Source: Onchocerca lupi (taxonomy: Eukaryota; Nematoda; Chromadorea; Rhabditida; Onchocercidae). From it: a stretch of 64,000 nucleotides of DNA. The DNA lies in assembly GCA_028564675.1 (NCBI GenBank), contig JAOVVO010000021.1:186001-250000 (forward strand), written 5' to 3'. Shown here one piece after another: positions 61,801-64,000 of the stretch; the first letter of the stretch is position 1, and each line of letters begins with the position of its first letter. The notes beneath the pieces are model-generated. The model saw only the letters and a program-made list of their open reading frames with translations. It made no database searches and was not told the origin of the DNA. A program made the translations under genes and the position numbers.

Positions 61801-63615
61801 GAAAAAAAAAAAAGAATTCTGTTTAAAATTTTAATTTTAGTCCATCAAGTGTTAATTACACGGGTATGTTAATTCACGGATCTGCTAGCAATCGTGAATT
61901 TGATTCGATAGAACAGAATGAGAATTATCTTGTGGTGCCAAGTTATAGTGAAGCTATGCTTATGGAACCATCTAATCAGGCAAGTCAAAGTTCAAATCCT
62001 TGAATGAATTTTTTGTCGAAATACGCTTAAATATGAAAAAAAAAAAAAACTTTAAAATTAAAATCTGGAATGATTCGCATCTTTTTCAAAGTTTATCTTT
62101 TATTTGAGAAAGATCCACATGATTTTACAGTTAAATTTTTATTTTTATTTTTTTATTTTTCGAAATGATACATAAATGATTAACAATAATTATCTTGGAA
62201 TTCAGTTTCAGAAAATATGCAATTCAAGTTTGTTTCAATTTTTCGAATATTTTAAATTCCAATATGATGAAGTTAATTTTAATTAATAAGATCAGGGAAT
62301 ATAACTATAAGATATCAAAAGAAAAAAAAAACACAAATAAGTCCAACAAAGTTTAATTAGAACTAAATATTTTTTCAAAATTTCATTTCTGACGTTCAAA
62401 TAATGCTTAAATTAAACGACAATCCAAAAAGTCTAAATTCTTAATCAGTATTTCATAGCACTTCCTTCTGAATGGTCATTTCCGGAATCGGAATAGTATT
62501 GGAACAACCGGTTAAGCGTCAATCTAAAAAAAACTAAATTCTTAAACAGTGTTTTATAGCATGTCCTTCCGAATGGTCATTTCCGGAATCGGAATCGTAT
62601 TGGAACAACCGGTAATGAAAATGCTATGGTTATGAATTATGGCGCTCTTCGAAATTCACCAAAACGTTTCTGGCGAAATGAGCCTAGGCAGCCATCAATT
62701 CGACGTAATTTCAGAGAAGACATTCCCTTCCAAAGTCGTCGATCAATGAGTTTAATTTTCAATAAGTAAGTTCAATTATTTAGCATTTTTTTATCGATTT
62801 GTTTTTTTTTTTTTAAAATACGAATTTTCTTTATGAGATTGGGACTAAAAATGGGATCCATAAAGTTCAAAACAGACTAGATTGGAAAATTACTGGGCCT
62901 ATTTTTAGCAATTTAATGTTGGAATTTAAATGAAATAAGCCAAGATATTAGGACGTAAATTAACTTTGAATCAGTTAAATTAATCCAAAATTTTCATATG
63001 TATTTCTGATATTTGGCAATATTCCAATGAAGAAAGAAATCAATAAATTCGAATTTATTTTTTTAACACAGTTTTTGCAGAAATCTTCGAATTTTAGAGT
63101 AATTGGTCGATCAGATCCATTGATCGTTACTACACCATCATCAGCACTTCCACGAACATTCAGTGGTTCACCGCGATCAGCAAGTATTGCAGGCTTATCA
63201 GCAGCATGGCGTTCACCTGGTTACAATACGATAAATGAAGAATCGATAGATGATCGATATCCTTTGATCGAATCGATGAGACCGATCGATGAAGCACCAC
63301 CTCCATACGAGGTATTTACCGCGTTCTTTTTTTCTTCAATTTAAGAAGAAAAAAGGACAATTAATGGTACCATTTGTTACCTAAATATACCAAACTGATA
63401 ACTGTGATACCATTCATTAAATGAATGAATAAATATTATTATTATTTCAGTTAGCGCTAAAAATGTGCGCACCATTTTATAAAAGATTGCGACGATCAGC
63501 GAATTCGTTAACATCTCGCTTAAATTCATTATCACAATCAGCGAGCAAAGAATTTTCCTACAGGCGACAAATTGGTCTCGATGATCAAGGATCAAGTAGA
63601 GATAGTGGCTACTGA
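58502..63615 (+). CDS. TMEM151: TMEM151 family membrane protein, 11 exons, 540 residues
   Basis: Exons: 58502-58534, 58843-58994, 59426-59549, 59968-60080, 60593-60695, 61207-61365, 61518-61732, 61841-61979, 62560-62765, 63098-63311, 63451-63615. Family signatures: HWKCLLTTLLIHL (membrane segment 1), FIPIAFGIMLYIVYIMECWH (segment 2), WWRSICYHYVRRARQVTRYR, NGDAISALQTFYERVN, RSRFFIENEIRDDYME, then a membrane hairpin (TAFWISSIILLSWPLRII), LRTAHVNYQISKLFG and VPSYSEAML. The C-terminal third is nematode-specific, with DEAPPPYE (a PPxY WW-domain ligand) and a Ser/Arg-rich end. Molecular function of the family is unknown; vertebrate members are brain-enriched. Introns 2 and 8 start with GCAAGT. Exon 2 directly follows a 45-base T run. 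The start codon gives an 11-residue first exon and could be revised. Confidence 0.94.
58796..58840. repeat. 45-base T run forming the acceptor tract of TMEM151 exon 2
   Basis: An uninterrupted T run ends directly in AG at 58841-58842, the acceptor of exon 2. It is an extreme polypyrimidine tract. Confidence 0.9.
58995..59425 (+). other. GC-AG intron in TMEM151 (intron 2)
   Basis: Exon 2 must end TCAAA (phase 2) to read SKNSYGPCSQGYH; the intron then starts GCAAGT. The GT inside it (CAA/GTTTTT) would give phase 0 and break the frame of exon 3. Confidence 0.85.
61980..62559 (+). other. GC-AG intron in TMEM151 (intron 8)
   Basis: Donor AATCAG/GCAAGT, acceptor TTTTATAG, phase 0 on both sides. 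Without splicing, the frame reads seven more codons to a TGA, which would give a shorter protein lacking the PPxY tail. Confidence 0.82.
62416..62616. repeat. 101-base tandem duplication covering the start of TMEM151 exon 9
   Basis: Two adjacent copies, 62416-62516 and 62517-62616, each with a TATAG acceptor, the stretch GGTCATTTCCGGAATCGGAA and ACCGGT. The second copy is the real start of exon 9. The first carries the same phase but reaches TAA right after ACCGGT. Confidence 0.88.
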
Positions 63616-64000
63616 AATGGGACAATTTTGCAGTGAACTATAATATATATCCAAAAAGAATTATTAAAACATTTTGATAAAAATTGATAAAATTTAGGAA
63701 CAGTTTCCCGGTATACATTCCTGCTGTCAAACATTCTGATAAAAATTAGTGGAAATTATTAGGGGTAAAAACTGATAAAATTTAAGAAAAATTTATTTGA
63801 AATTAATTAATTTTCATCAATTTTTGAAATTAAGCAAATGTTTAACAACAAGAACATATATTGAATATATATTGTAGTACTGCTATGTTGTGCTAAATTG
63901 TTACCAAATTTATCAATCCTTTAAGATTCTTCTCTTTTTTTTTTTTTTTTTTTCACCATTATATGAAAATATTTACGAAATAATTGTTTACATCTTTCAG
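63616..64000. other. Downstream of TMEM151; window ends on an acceptor-like CTTTCAG
   Basis: The 3' region of TMEM151 with AT-rich sequence and a T run near 63933-63951. The final bases, ACATCTTTCAG, look like a splice acceptor, so an exon of a further plus-strand gene, or a trans-splice site, may start just past the window. Confidence 0.4.

Noticed and set aside
1..64000. CRISPR arrays, bacterial operons, Shine-Dalgarno sites, rRNA or spliced-leader RNA genes
   Set aside because: None seen; the sequence is eukaryotic with spliced genes, and the tandem repeats lack CRISPR-type regular spacers.

Overview
The window reads as nuclear DNA of a nematode. It is very AT-rich. Genes are cut into short exons joined at T-rich acceptors (TTTCAG, TTTTAG), and trans-splice-like acceptors lie just upstream of two start codons. 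The gene content includes a typical small nematode cuticle collagen. A spirurid or filarial worm would fit the composition, but nothing here proves the family.

Layout. 228-397 (+) may be the last exon of a gene that begins outside the window. 829-7529 (+) is an F-box/LRR-like gene whose 3.4 kb sixth intron holds two internally deleted Helitrons head to tail. 11710-13055 (-) is a four-exon cuticle collagen. 15230-15960 is a CAT/ATT-rich minisatellite. 19861-21018 (-) encodes an unrecognised 74-residue protein. 21050-28570 shows no convincing gene. 28575-35242 (+) is membralin (TMEM259), 36932-38462 (+) is the HEMK2/N6AMT1-type methyltransferase, and 45841-48375 (+) is an OVCA2/FSH1-type serine hydrolase. 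Between the last two, 39380-43740 is a mosaic of satellite units in both orientations, a direct duplication, decayed coding remnants and an insert carrying a fragment of a CRESS-DNA-virus-type Rep helicase. A small Helitron-related inverted-repeat element follows at 44763-45327. 49351-51338 (-) is a secreted protein with a thrombospondin-1-like motif and a possible glycosaminoglycan site. 58502-63615 (+) is a TMEM151 family gene. The window ends on a splice-acceptor-like sequence.

The conserved genes look like unrelated housekeeping or tissue genes; gaps of 1.7 kb or more argue against an operon. The points most worth following are: the endogenous Rep fragment inside a satellite unit; four introns that need a GC-AG splice site, all starting GCAAGT; a 101-bp tandem duplication of an exon start in TMEM151; and Helitrons tolerated inside an intron of an apparently intact gene. 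All exon borders were set by hand from reading phase, splice consensus and remembered family similarity; no search or computation was run.
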